From an uncultured Verrucomicrobiota bacterium (GTDB lineage: Bacteria; Verrucomicrobiota; Verrucomicrobiia; Limisphaerales; UBA1096): a stretch of DNA of 6,779 bases. The DNA lies in assembly GCA_913050205.1 (NCBI GenBank), contig CAJXAU010000090.1, positions 1 through 6,779 on the forward strand. Direction: 5' to 3'. Below, piece after piece: positions 1 to 6,176 of this stretch (positions are counted from its first letter, which is position 1; every line of letters begins with the position of its first letter). The notes under the pieces are model-generated. The model searched no databases. It saw only the letters and a list, made by a program, of their open reading frames with translations, and was not told the DNA's origin. A program made the position numbers and the translations under genes.

Positions 1-1934
1 TCGTCAAGATCGTTTGGATTAAGGATTCCCCCAGATAATTGTTTTTCTGCACCTACAAGATTCCCTCCATGGACTTCGGCTGGCCCTTCAGTTTGTATGG
101 AGCTGATCTGGGTAACATTAGCAATAAAACCACGTTTACTCATGTCCACTGAGCTAGAAGCGAAACTTCCCGGGACACCCTTGTAGTTGACAGTGATTGA
201 AAAGGCCAAGTCCTGCGAATAACTGTTGCCAGCTGTATCGGAGAAACTCAATGAGACGTTATGCTTGCTAAGAGGGGCGGGAATATTGGGGAACGCGTAG
301 TTAATCGTAGTCGTCCCGTTTTCGGATGAGGTTGTCAACTCGGCATCGGCACCGTTAACGGTTGCCTTGATGGTTGCCGCGTCGGCCTTCAGTCCGAAGT
401 CTTCCAGATTTGCGGTGAAACCATCAATGCCCATACCTTTGAAAGAGGCTAGTTTGGGTGCGCTGGTGTCTCCGTCGCCGGCAGAGTAATTTCCACGGTA
501 TTGTAGAGAAACAAGGCCGTCTTCCTGCGCGGTCACGACACCTCCATTACCTTCGCGCTGAACGCTAACGGTCACCACATCATCAACTGCAAGATCGTTT
601 AGCATAGCGACCAATGAACCGGACGATTCGCTGTGGCCATCTGATTGTCGAATATAATGTGCGGTTGACTCGGCTCCAGCCACGGCTTGACCATTTACTT
701 CCACCGATAACCTTGGATTTGCGCGTGAACTGCCACCCTGAAAAACAGCGTTTAAGGTTAACAGGTAATTTCCGGCCTTCTTGATGATAATTTGTTCTTC
801 GGCGTCTCCTTCATTGGCATAATGAGCCTCATCGAAGTAGGGCTCAGATTCACCCATCCCTCCATCCAGAGCCAGTGAGGTTTTGGCATTGGGGTTGAGA
901 TTTTCTGCGGTTTCTTCTGCGGATGTAGTCGAAAATGCATCGCTAAACACCCCGTCATCAGCCAGTTTTTCGATAAAAATTGATGCTGTTTTACCATTTT
1001 GTACCTTGATAGTTCCTGCTTTTGCGAGTTGAGAGGTTTCAACCTTCAGCACCTCTCCTCCTTCAGGGGCGTTGATTACGCCTGAAAAGTGAATTGAAGA
1101 GAACTTATGGCCATTTGAGTTTCGGATATAACCCTGTTGGCCACGGGCTCCATCCACGATCTCATCATCAAGAGAAACCGCCAGCCCAACGGAACCACGA
1201 GCTACCGAGCCCTCAAGTGGAATGTTCACATAGACAAGGTAATTGCCTGCATCCTTAAGGGTAATGCCAGCAGCCGGTGTGGCCTTGACAAAGCCAAATG
1301 CCTTATTGATTCGCTGTCCCGTCCAAATAAGGTTCCTATCCTCTTCTTCATCAGAAACATTCAGGTTGTCGCCGGATTCAATCTTTGTTGCTTTCGCATT
1401 GAATACGTTTCGGTTTCCTTCAACTTTTTCAACAAACAGGGATGCTGTTCGGAGGAAACGGTTGTTCGCGTTGCCTGCAATGTCTTGTGCATCCAGCGTT
1501 AGAACATCGCCTTCTTTTAACCAGATCAATACGTTAAAGTGGGATGATCCCTCGGTGTGTCCACCCGAGTTACGTGCATAGCTGGACTGCCCCAGTGCGT
1601 ATTGGTGCCCGGCGTTTCCATTAACCTTAAGTAGGGCGCGTTGGGTAGCGCGTTGTCCGACAGCAGACTGTATCGGTAGTGTGGCTGAAACGAAATAGTG
1701 TCCGCTTTTAAGGACAGTCAACTTCTCCGAATAGAGGTCGTGGCTGAATATCGTTGGATCCACTGATGAGTAGGTGTTCCAAGATATTAGGCCACCTCCC
1801 TTGAGGTTGTTGGTGCCTTTTACGGTTTGATTGCCCTTCAACAGGGCACCTTTATTAACCGCCGCTTGGGCGGGGAGCGAGAGCCCGACTAAAAGGGTCA
1901 AGGCTGATAGCACTCTCATTGTGTTTTTTTTCAT
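1..1934 (-). CDS. Large secreted protein with three tandem jelly-roll-like repeats and an Ig-like segment (3' end beyond window)
   Basis: The frame is open without a stop from 1934 to the left edge, giving 644 residues with the C-terminus missing. The start at 1934 gives a typical signal peptide: basic MKKNTMR, hydrophobic core about residues 8-20, and an AQA cleavage site at 22-24. An in-frame ATG at 1919 would drop the lysines and is less likely. Neither start has a good ribosome binding site. Residues 26-173, 174-324 and 325-480 are three diverged copies of one beta-rich domain. Each contains a G-(H/N)-Y strand (79-80, 230-232, 388-390), a Y-x-R-(N/Q)-S-x-G-H type motif (119-126, 269-276, 427-434), and the first two end in FVEKVE/FIEKL strands. 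The pattern resembles C1q/TNF-like jelly rolls. Residues 491-584 look like an Ig-like domain (SFSDTAGNSYSQ). The function is unknown; a cell-surface, adhesive or carbohydrate-binding role is inferred. The missing C-terminus could hold a LamG-like or sorting domain. Confidence 0.85.
   Translation of the reverse strand, partial: MKKNTMRVLSALTLLVGLSLPAQAAVNKGALLKGNQTVKGTNNLKGGGLISWNTYSSVDPTIFSHDLYSEKLTVLKSGHYFVSATLPIQSAVGQRATQRALLKVNGNAGHQYALGQSSYARNSGGHTEGSSHFNVLIWLKEGDVLTLDAQDIAGNANNRFLRTASLFVEKVEGNRNVFNAKATKIESGDNLNVSDEEEDRNLIWTGQRINKAFGFVKATPAAGITLKDAGNYLVYVNIPLEGSVARGSVGLAVSLDDEIVDGARGQQGYIRNSNGHKFSSIHFSGVINAPEGGEVLKVETSQLAKAGTIKVQNGKTASIFIEKLADDGVFSDAFSTTSAEETAENLNPNAKTSLALDGGMGESEPYFDEAHYANEGDAEEQIIIKKAGNYLLTLNAVFQGGSSRANPRLSVEVNGQAVAGAESTAHYIRQSDGHSESSGSLVAMLNDLAVDDVVTVSVQREGNGGVVTAQEDGLVSLQYRGNYSAGDGDTSAPKLASFKGMGIDGFTANLEDFGLKADAATIKATVNGADAELTTSSENGTTTINYAFPNIPAPLSKHNVSLSFSDTAGNSYSQDLAFSITVNYKGVPGSFASSSVDMSKRGFIANVTQISSIQTEGPAEVHGGNLVGAEKQLSGGILNPNDLD
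495..962 (-). repeat. Protein-level tandem repeat, copy 3 (C1q/TNF-like)
   Basis: Residues 325-480 of the secreted protein. It contains AGNYLLTLNAVFQG, then YIRQSDGHSESSGS and the end strand GLVSLQYRGN. It is the most diverged copy and has an acidic insert (ESEPYFDEAHYANEGDAEE, 362-380) before the first conserved strand. The boundaries are approximate. Confidence 0.7.
963..1415 (-). repeat. Protein-level tandem repeat, copy 2 (C1q/TNF-like)
   Basis: Residues 174-324 of the secreted protein. It contains AGNYLVYVNIPLEG, then YIRNSNGHKFSSIHF and ASIFIEKL, matching copy 1 in order and spacing. It starts with an extra segment (about 178-212, including DEEEDRNLIWTGQRI) that may form the first strands of the domain. 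The boundaries are approximate. Confidence 0.75.
1416..1859 (-). repeat. Protein-level tandem repeat, copy 1 (C1q/TNF-like)
   Basis: Residues 26-173 of the secreted protein. It contains the strand SGHYFVSATLPI, the motif YARNSGGHTEGSSHF and the terminal strand ASLFVEKVEG. It aligns by eye along its length with copies 2 and 3. The domain boundaries are approximate. The repeat is seen in the protein; the DNA copies have diverged. Confidence 0.75.
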
Positions 1935-1954
1935 GGGAAAATGATTCTTTTCGG

Positions 1955-1989
1955 GTTGTGACGACACAACGACATGTCGGGAAAAACCC
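1955..1989. promoter_or_regulatory. Cluster of three small inverted repeats in the divergent leader
   Basis: GTTGTG-ACGA-CACAAC (1955-1970) is a 6-bp inverted repeat with a 4-nt loop. It is followed directly by the 10-bp perfect palindrome CGACATGTCG (1970-1979) and by GGG-AAAAA-CCC (1979-1989). On the minus strand they lie about 20-55 nt upstream of the secreted protein's start, so they could be an operator or leader hairpins. Further off, TTGTCG and TAATGT with a 17-nt spacer (minus strand, about 1995-2023) are a poor match to a sigma-70 promoter. No confident promoter is seen for the plus-strand gene. The function is inferred. Confidence 0.35.
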
Positions 1990-2122
1990 CATGACATTAA
2001 GTTGAATAATCGCGTTCGACAAGCGTCGCACACTGGTTTTTCATTAGCAAGTCAATTCTTAAATTCCATTCCCTCGCAATGCGCTCTTCTCTCCGCTTTG
2101 GGGATTCGGTAGCCTTTCGGGC

Positions 2123-3697
2123 ATGGCAGAATTGTCAGGTAAGTCGATTATTGGATTTCAACAAGGCGGGGGCGAGGCCTCTATTTTCGGTATCAATCCG
2201 GCCACGGGAGAAAAACTGCAGCCAGGTTACGCTGCCGCATCGGGGGCTGAGATGGATCGTGCCGTGGATCTGGCGGCCGAGTCTGCCGCATCGTTCGGCA
2301 AGTCCACCGGGGCAGATCGTGCGGCTTTCCTGCGAAAGATCGCCGATAACATCGAAGCGATCATCGACGACCTCGCCGCTTTGGCTCCACAGGAGACCGG
2401 CCTTCCGGAGGGGCGCATCAGGATGGAGACCGGCCGAACCTGCGGGCAATTGCGGTTGTTCGCCACGGTGGCAGAGGAGGGCTCGTGGGTGGATGCACGG
2501 ATCGACCACGCCGACCCGGATCGTGCGCCTGTCCCCAAGCCGGACACCCGTTCGATGGAGCGTCCGCTTGGCCCGGTGGCCGTGTTTTGTGCCAGCAACT
2601 TTCCCATCGCGTTTTCGGTGGCCGGGGGAGATACGGCAGCGGCTCTTGCGGCCGGTTGCCCCGTAATCGTCAAGGCACACCACTCCCACCCCGGCACGGC
2701 GGAACTCGTTGGCCAAGCGGTGATTGCAGCCGTTAAGGACTGCGGTCTGCCGGAGGGAACCTTTTCGCTTTTATATGGCCCCGGCCGGGAAATTGGCCAA
2801 GCGCTGGTACAGCATCCGTCAATCAAGGCGGCCGGATTCACAGGGTCACGCGCGGGAGGCCAAGCGCTGATGAAGCTCGCAGCCGATCGGCCGGAGCCGA
2901 TTCCATTTTATGCCGAGATGAGCAGCATCAATCCGGTTTTCATTTTGCCTGAGGCCTTGGCCAAGCGCGGAGAGGCCTTGGCCACCGGCCTGCACGGTTC
3001 ACTAACGCTGGGGGTTGGCCAGTTTTGCACCAACCCCGGCCTGACCATCGCGGCCAACGACGCGAGTCTCGAGCCGTTCGTGTCCAAGCTGGCCGAATTG
3101 GTGGGCGGTAGCCCGGGGGCGACCATGCTCAATCCCGGCATCAGCGACGCCTATGATTCTGGCGCGAACACGCTTGGCGGCAATAATACGGTAGACATCG
3201 TTGCCCAGGGTGAATCTGGCGAGGGCCAATGTCAGGCGCGCGCGGCACTATTTCGCACCACAGCCGATGCGTTTCTTGCGGATGAATCGCTTGGCGCTGA
3301 GCTGTTCGGGCCGTCAACGTTGGTGGTGACCCACGACGGCACGGACAAAATGCTGGCGCTGGCTCGGTCACTCGAGGGCCAATTGACCTCCACGGTGCAC
3401 GGCACCGACGCAGACCTCGAGGCCAACCGCGAGCTGCTCGATGTTCTCGAGACGCGGGCCGGGCGAGTATTGATCAACGGCTTCCCAACCGGCGTCGAGG
3501 TCTGCCACTCGATGGTTCATGGCGGCCCATTCCCTGCGACTTCGGATGGGCGTTCGACCTCGGTCGGCACGAATGCCATCCATCGTTTCACCCGCGCCGT
3601 CTGTTACCAAAGCTTTCCCGACACGCTGCTCCCCGCCGAATTGCAGGAGGCCAATCCGCTTGGCATCCGGCGCATGGTGGATGGTGTCACTTCCTGA
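2123..3697 (+). CDS. Aldehyde dehydrogenase, 2,5-dioxovalerate (alpha-ketoglutarate semialdehyde) dehydrogenase type
   Basis: A 524-residue, full-length cytoplasmic NAD(P)-dependent aldehyde dehydrogenase. The likely reaction is oxidation of alpha-ketoglutarate semialdehyde to alpha-ketoglutarate, the last step of non-phosphorylating pentose and some sugar-acid routes. Visible landmarks: CASNFPIAFS with the oxyanion Asn159; VIVKAHHSHPGT with the cofactor-binding Lys184; FTGSRAGGQALM (239-250) after the Rossmann segment; the general base Glu265 in YAEMSSINPVF; the nucleophile Cys302 in GVGQFCTNPG; and ELFGPST (393-399). The AEMSSINPVF and GQFCTNPG segments are typical of this subfamily rather than of classical ALDHs. 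The start at 2123 gives the usual N-terminus (GKSIIGFQ), but its ribosome binding site is poor. The stop lies 1 nt before the next gene, so the two are probably co-transcribed. An FAH-fold enzyme that could supply the substrate lies beyond that gene on the other strand. Substrate specificity is inferred; another semialdehyde is possible. Confidence 0.93.
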   Translation: MAELSGKSIIGFQQGGGEASIFGINPATGEKLQPGYAAASGAEMDRAVDLAAESAASFGKSTGADRAAFLRKIADNIEAIIDDLAALAPQETGLPEGRIRMETGRTCGQLRLFATVAEEGSWVDARIDHADPDRAPVPKPDTRSMERPLGPVAVFCASNFPIAFSVAGGDTAAALAAGCPVIVKAHHSHPGTAELVGQAVIAAVKDCGLPEGTFSLLYGPGREIGQALVQHPSIKAAGFTGSRAGGQALMKLAADRPEPIPFYAEMSSINPVFILPEALAKRGEALATGLHGSLTLGVGQFCTNPGLTIAANDASLEPFVSKLAELVGGSPGATMLNPGISDAYDSGANTLGGNNTVDIVAQGESGEGQCQARAALFRTTADAFLADESLGAELFGPSTLVVTHDGTDKMLALARSLEGQLTSTVHGTDADLEANRELLDVLETRAGRVLINGFPTGVEVCHSMVHGGPFPATSDGRSTSVGTNAIHRFTRAVCYQSFPDTLLPAELQEANPLGIRRMVDGVTS

Positions 3698-3698
3698 T

Positions 3699-4436
3699 AT
3701 GTCCCGCACGCTCCTCGTCCTGCCCACGTACAACGAGGCGGAGAACATCCGTCCGATGGTGGAACGTTTGATGGGGCTGGAAACTGAACTCGACGTACTG
3801 GTGGTCGATGACAATTCGCCGGATGGCACCGGCGACATCGCCGACGAGTTGGCGAGCGGGAACGACCACGTGCACGTGTTGCACCGGCAGGAAAAGGACG
3901 GGCTGGGCCGCGCGTACTGCGCCGGCTTCGCTTGGGCGCTCGAGCGCGAATACGATTTTGTATTCGAAATGGATTGCGACTTCTCTCACAACCCGGACGA
4001 CATCGCGCGTTTTCTCGAGAAAGCCGAGATGGAGGATGCCGACCTCGTGCTGGGCTCGCGCTACTGCGAAGGCATTCGGGTGATCAACTGGCCACTAAAC
4101 AGGCTTCTGCTCAGCATGTTCGCGGGGAAATACGTGCGGGGCATCACCGGCATGCCGTTCACCGATCCGACCGGCGGTTTCAAATGTTTCCGTCGCCGCG
4201 CACTGCAGTCGATCGATCTCGACCGGGTCAAGGCCAACGGCTACAGCTTTCAAATCGAACTGACGCACATCCTCTGGCGCACCGGCCACAAGATTGCCGA
4301 GGTGCCGATCATCTTCACCGACCGCTTTGTCGGGACTTCAAAGATGAGCGGCAAGATCGTTCGCGAGGCGATCTGGATGGTCTGGCGTCTTTGGCTGCAA
4401 AACGGCCTGCGCCGACGCCCGCGAAAAAAGAAGTAG
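3699..4436 (+). CDS. Family 2 glycosyltransferase, polyprenol-phosphate mannose synthase-like (DPM1-like)
   Basis: A 245-residue GT-A fold enzyme expected to transfer a sugar, typically mannose, from a GDP-sugar to a polyprenyl phosphate at the inner face of the cytoplasmic membrane. That lipid-linked sugar would serve later glycosylation. Visible motifs: the N-terminal nucleotide-binding strand LLVLPTYNEAENI (5-17); VVDDNSPDGT (35-44); the metal-binding FEMDCDFSHNP (89-99); LGSRYCEG (118-125); PTGGFKCFRR (157-166); GYSFQIEL (181-188); and the loop FVGTSKMSG (210-218). There is no C-terminal GtrA-type or multi-helix membrane domain. It ends instead in an aromatic amphipathic stretch (AIWMVWRLWLQNG) and a basic tail RRRPRKKK, which may attach it to the membrane peripherally. 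The start at 3699 matches the family N-terminus; longer in-frame starts back to 3519 lie inside the upstream gene. The 1-nt spacing suggests translational coupling. The sugar (mannose or glucose) and the acceptor are not proven. Confidence 0.9.
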   Translation: MSRTLLVLPTYNEAENIRPMVERLMGLETELDVLVVDDNSPDGTGDIADELASGNDHVHVLHRQEKDGLGRAYCAGFAWALEREYDFVFEMDCDFSHNPDDIARFLEKAEMEDADLVLGSRYCEGIRVINWPLNRLLLSMFAGKYVRGITGMPFTDPTGGFKCFRRRALQSIDLDRVKANGYSFQIELTHILWRTGHKIAEVPIIFTDRFVGTSKMSGKIVREAIWMVWRLWLQNGLRRRPRKKK

Positions 4437-4443
4437 CCCACTT

Positions 4444-4459
4444 GGCCAAGCGCTTGGCC
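4444..4459. terminator. 16-bp perfect palindrome in convergent gap, possible bidirectional terminator
   Basis: GGCCAAGCGCTTGGCC reads the same on both strands and lies in the 35-nt gap between two convergent genes. With G-U pairs the RNA stem can extend outward to A4440/T4463. There is no U-tract, so it is not a classical intrinsic terminator. It also contains the recurring word TTGGCCAAGCG, so it may be a copy of a dispersed repeat instead. Confidence 0.4.
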
Positions 4460-4471
4460 GGGTGCTTCCGC

Positions 4472-5329
4472 TCAAACCCGGACAACGCTGTTTAACAGGC
4501 AGCCGATCCCAGAGATGTGGATGGCGATGTGGTCGCCTTCCTCCAAAGTGAAATCGTCTCCCGGCACAATCCCGGTCCCGGTGAGCAGTGCGCTGCCAAA
4601 CGGAAAGGCCTGCGAACGATTCATGTAGTCAGCCAACTCACTGAACGATCGCTTGATTTGGTTGACACTCACATTCCCCTCAAACATTACCTCGCCGCCT
4701 CGCTGGATCTTTAGGCTGATCTCCCACTGGCGCGCCTCCTCCTCGCTTGCCCCCACCGTGATCCACGGGCCGATCGCACAGGATCGGTGATATACCTTGG
4801 CCTGTGGCAGGTAGAGCAGGTTTTCCCCCTCAATGTCGCGCGAACTCATGTCGTTGCCCACGGCGTATCCGGCGATGTTGCCGCGCGAATTCATCATCAG
4901 CACCAGTTCCGGTTCCGGCACATTCCACTTGGCGTCGGCGCGAATGCCGACAGGTTCGCCACAGGCCACCACTTTCTCCGGGAGAGACTTGAAAAAAATC
5001 TCCGGACGCGGCGCGTCGTACACCCGGTCGTAGGCGGTGGCGCTAAAATCGGACTCCTCCATCCTCGCATCCTTGCTTCGCAGATAAGTCACGCCGGCGG
5101 CCCAGACCTCCTGCACCTCGATCGGGGAAAGCAGGGTGACATCGTCTTTCGCCACCTCCGGCATGCCTTGTTCGTTCAAGTCGGTCAGGCGCTGTTTGGG
5201 GTCGGCATTTTCGAGGATGGAAGTGATCGACTCCACCCCGGCGTCAGTCAGATCCAACAGGGCATCGTCACTCTTGGCCAAGCCAATGCGAACCTGATTG
5301 TCCGCAGTCATGAAACGGCAAATTCTCAC
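4472..5329 (-). CDS. FAH-fold enzyme, probable 2-keto-3-deoxy-pentonate dehydratase (KdaD/XylX-like)
   Basis: 285 residues from a GTG start at 5329. This start gives VRICRF, matching the (M)K-x-C-R-F opening usual in the family; the first in-frame ATG is at 5311 (279 residues). Further upstream ATGs, up to 5539, run into the neighbouring gene and add a low-complexity basic stretch, so they are rejected. The C-terminal catalytic domain shows VYDAPRPEIFFK (103-114), VPEPELVLMM with metal ligands Glu139 and Glu141, GNDMSSRDIEGENLLYLPQ with Asp160, the CAIGPWI segment (184-190) and GTGIVPGDD (251-259). These patterns, as I recall them, match the FAH-superfamily dehydratases acting on 2-keto-3-deoxy-pentonates (archaeal KdaD, Caulobacter XylX), which release alpha-ketoglutarate semialdehyde and water. 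The aldehyde dehydrogenase that would oxidise this product is at 2123-3697. A generic acylpyruvase or other 2-keto-acid hydrolase remains possible. It may be in an operon with the gene upstream (74-nt gap). Confidence 0.85.
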   Translation of the reverse strand: MRICRFMTADNQVRIGLAKSDDALLDLTDAGVESITSILENADPKQRLTDLNEQGMPEVAKDDVTLLSPIEVQEVWAAGVTYLRSKDARMEESDFSATAYDRVYDAPRPEIFFKSLPEKVVACGEPVGIRADAKWNVPEPELVLMMNSRGNIAGYAVGNDMSSRDIEGENLLYLPQAKVYHRSCAIGPWITVGASEEEARQWEISLKIQRGGEVMFEGNVSVNQIKRSFSELADYMNRSQAFPFGSALLTGTGIVPGDDFTLEEGDHIAIHISGIGCLLNSVVRV

Positions 5330-5343
5330 GGCCCGGATGGTGT

Positions 5344-5359
5344 GCGCTTGGCCAAGCGC
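5344..5359. promoter_or_regulatory. 16-bp perfect palindrome 14 nt upstream of the FAH-fold gene start
   Basis: GCGCTTGGCCAAGCGC is a perfect palindrome in the 74-nt gap between the AlgH stop and the GTG at 5329. It could be an operator, a leader hairpin or a copy of the dispersed word described in the findings. It shares the 13-mer CTTGGCCAAGCGC, in the same orientation, with the palindrome at the other end of the gene (4441-4453). No convincing -35/-10 pair is visible in this gap. Confidence 0.4.
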
Positions 5360-5403
5360 GGTCAATCCCGGTGTGGATTTAGGGTGGGTAAAATCGGCCG
5401 ACG

Positions 5404-5964
5404 TTAGTTCCACGACAAGTCGTCGGGGCCGTCGGCGAGGAGGCGCTGCTGCCAGTTCATTTGACGGAGGGCTTCGCGCCAGGCGGATTCGTCCGGGTTG
5501 CTGAAAACCAGCTCGACGCTTGCGGGATGAATAAGCCATGCCTTGCGGGCCAGTTCGCTCTCAAGCTGCCCCGCACCCCAGCCGGAATAGCCGGCATAAA
5601 ACTCGACCTTGTGATCCGGGTTCACCGAGTTGGCGATGTCGCTCAGTTCACTGGGGTCCTCCACCAGCGACAGGTTGTTGAGAACGTTGCCCTGAAACAT
5701 GAAGGCGTCGCTGTGTAGAATATGTACCGTATCCTCCTCCACCGGGCCACCGGAGCGAATCGGCTGTTGCTTGATGTCGGCCGGCAAATCCAGAGACAGC
5801 ACATCGCCGACGCGCTTATCACTTTGCTGGTTGAGCACGAGACCAAACGCTCCCTCCGGGCTATGGCGGCACATCAGGATGACTGTGTGATGAAAACAGG
5901 AGCCGTACATTCCGCCTGCGTCGAGCAGCAGATGGCCTCGCAGGCTCTGGAATGCTTCACTCAT
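5404..5964 (-). CDS. YqgE/AlgH family protein (UPF0301)
   Basis: 186 residues, the usual full length of the family. The family pattern is clear: an N-terminal GHLLLDAGGMYGSCFHHTVI (10-29, a strand then the FHHTVI strand), RHSPEGAFGLVLNQ (33-46), the SGGPVEEDTVHILH segment (71-84), and the signature FYAGYSGWGAGQLESEL (122-138) followed by AWLIHPAS. There is no signal peptide or membrane segment, so it is cytoplasmic. AlgH was named for an effect on alginate regulation in Pseudomonas, but the biochemical role of the family is not settled. The start codon overlaps the stop of the upstream thiS gene (ATGA, 5961-5964), so translation is probably coupled. The stop TAA is at 5404-5406. The family call is very secure; a specific function cannot be given. 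Confidence 0.95.
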   Translation of the reverse strand: MSEAFQSLRGHLLLDAGGMYGSCFHHTVILMCRHSPEGAFGLVLNQQSDKRVGDVLSLDLPADIKQQPIRSGGPVEEDTVHILHSDAFMFQGNVLNNLSLVEDPSELSDIANSVNPDHKVEFYAGYSGWGAGQLESELARKAWLIHPASVELVFSNPDESAWREALRQMNWQQRLLADGPDDLSWN

Positions 5965-6176
5965 CCACCCGCTACGATTTTTACAATCTCCATCTGGTCG
6001 CCTCCGTTGAGTTGGCGATCGCTGAACTCCGAGGGCGACACCGCCTCGCCGTTCAATTCCACCACCACGCTGCGCGGTAGCATGCCCTGTCCCTCGAGAA
6101 AGTCGTGCAACGTCAACGGCAGCTGTACGTCGATCGACTGGCCGTTAGCGGTGACAGTTGTCTGTGGATGACTCAT
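5961..6176 (-). CDS. thiS: Sulfur carrier protein ThiS
   Basis: 71 residues of ubiquitin-like fold. The sequence shows an initial strand TVTANGQSIDVQLP (7-20), the hydrophobic LTLHDFLEGQG helix (21-31), VVVELNGEAV (37-46), the GGDQMEIVKIV strand (58-68) and the terminal Gly-Gly (70-71). In ThiS that Gly-Gly is adenylated and thiocarboxylated to supply sulfur for the thiazole ring of thiamine. The start at 6176 matches the family length (about 65-70). An in-frame ATG at 6212 would add 12 residues with no family counterpart. The gene overlaps algH by 4 nt. The usual partners thiG, thiF, thiH and thiO are not next to it on the visible side. A MoaD-like or other ubiquitin-like sulfur carrier is possible, but the ELNGEAV and EIVKIVAGG features fit ThiS best. 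Confidence 0.85.
   Translation of the reverse strand: MSHPQTTVTANGQSIDVQLPLTLHDFLEGQGMLPRSVVVELNGEAVSPSEFSDRQLNGGDQMEIVKIVAGG

Noticed and set aside
1137..1581. Two plus-strand open frames of 112-121 codons
   Set aside because: They lie opposite the long open frame of the secreted protein, overlap each other and show no family resemblance.
2079..2841. Several overlapping open frames on both strands over the dehydrogenase N-terminal half
   Set aside because: They are alternative frames of a GC-rich gene whose own frame shows full ALDH motifs; the translations are Arg/Pro/Ser-rich without domains.
3519..3698. 60-codon N-terminal extension of the glycosyltransferase
   Set aside because: It lies inside the dehydrogenase in another frame; the GT2 domain begins right after the ATG at 3699.
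4787..5407. 206-codon plus-strand open frame opposite the FAH-fold gene
   Set aside because: It is an antisense shadow of a well-supported gene. The translation has no recognisable domain and is rich in His, Arg and Gly, as expected from a GC-rich opposite frame.
5330..5539. N-terminal extension of the FAH-fold gene to an ATG at 5539
   Set aside because: It would overlap algH by over 130 nt and adds an Arg/Pro-rich stretch absent from the family.
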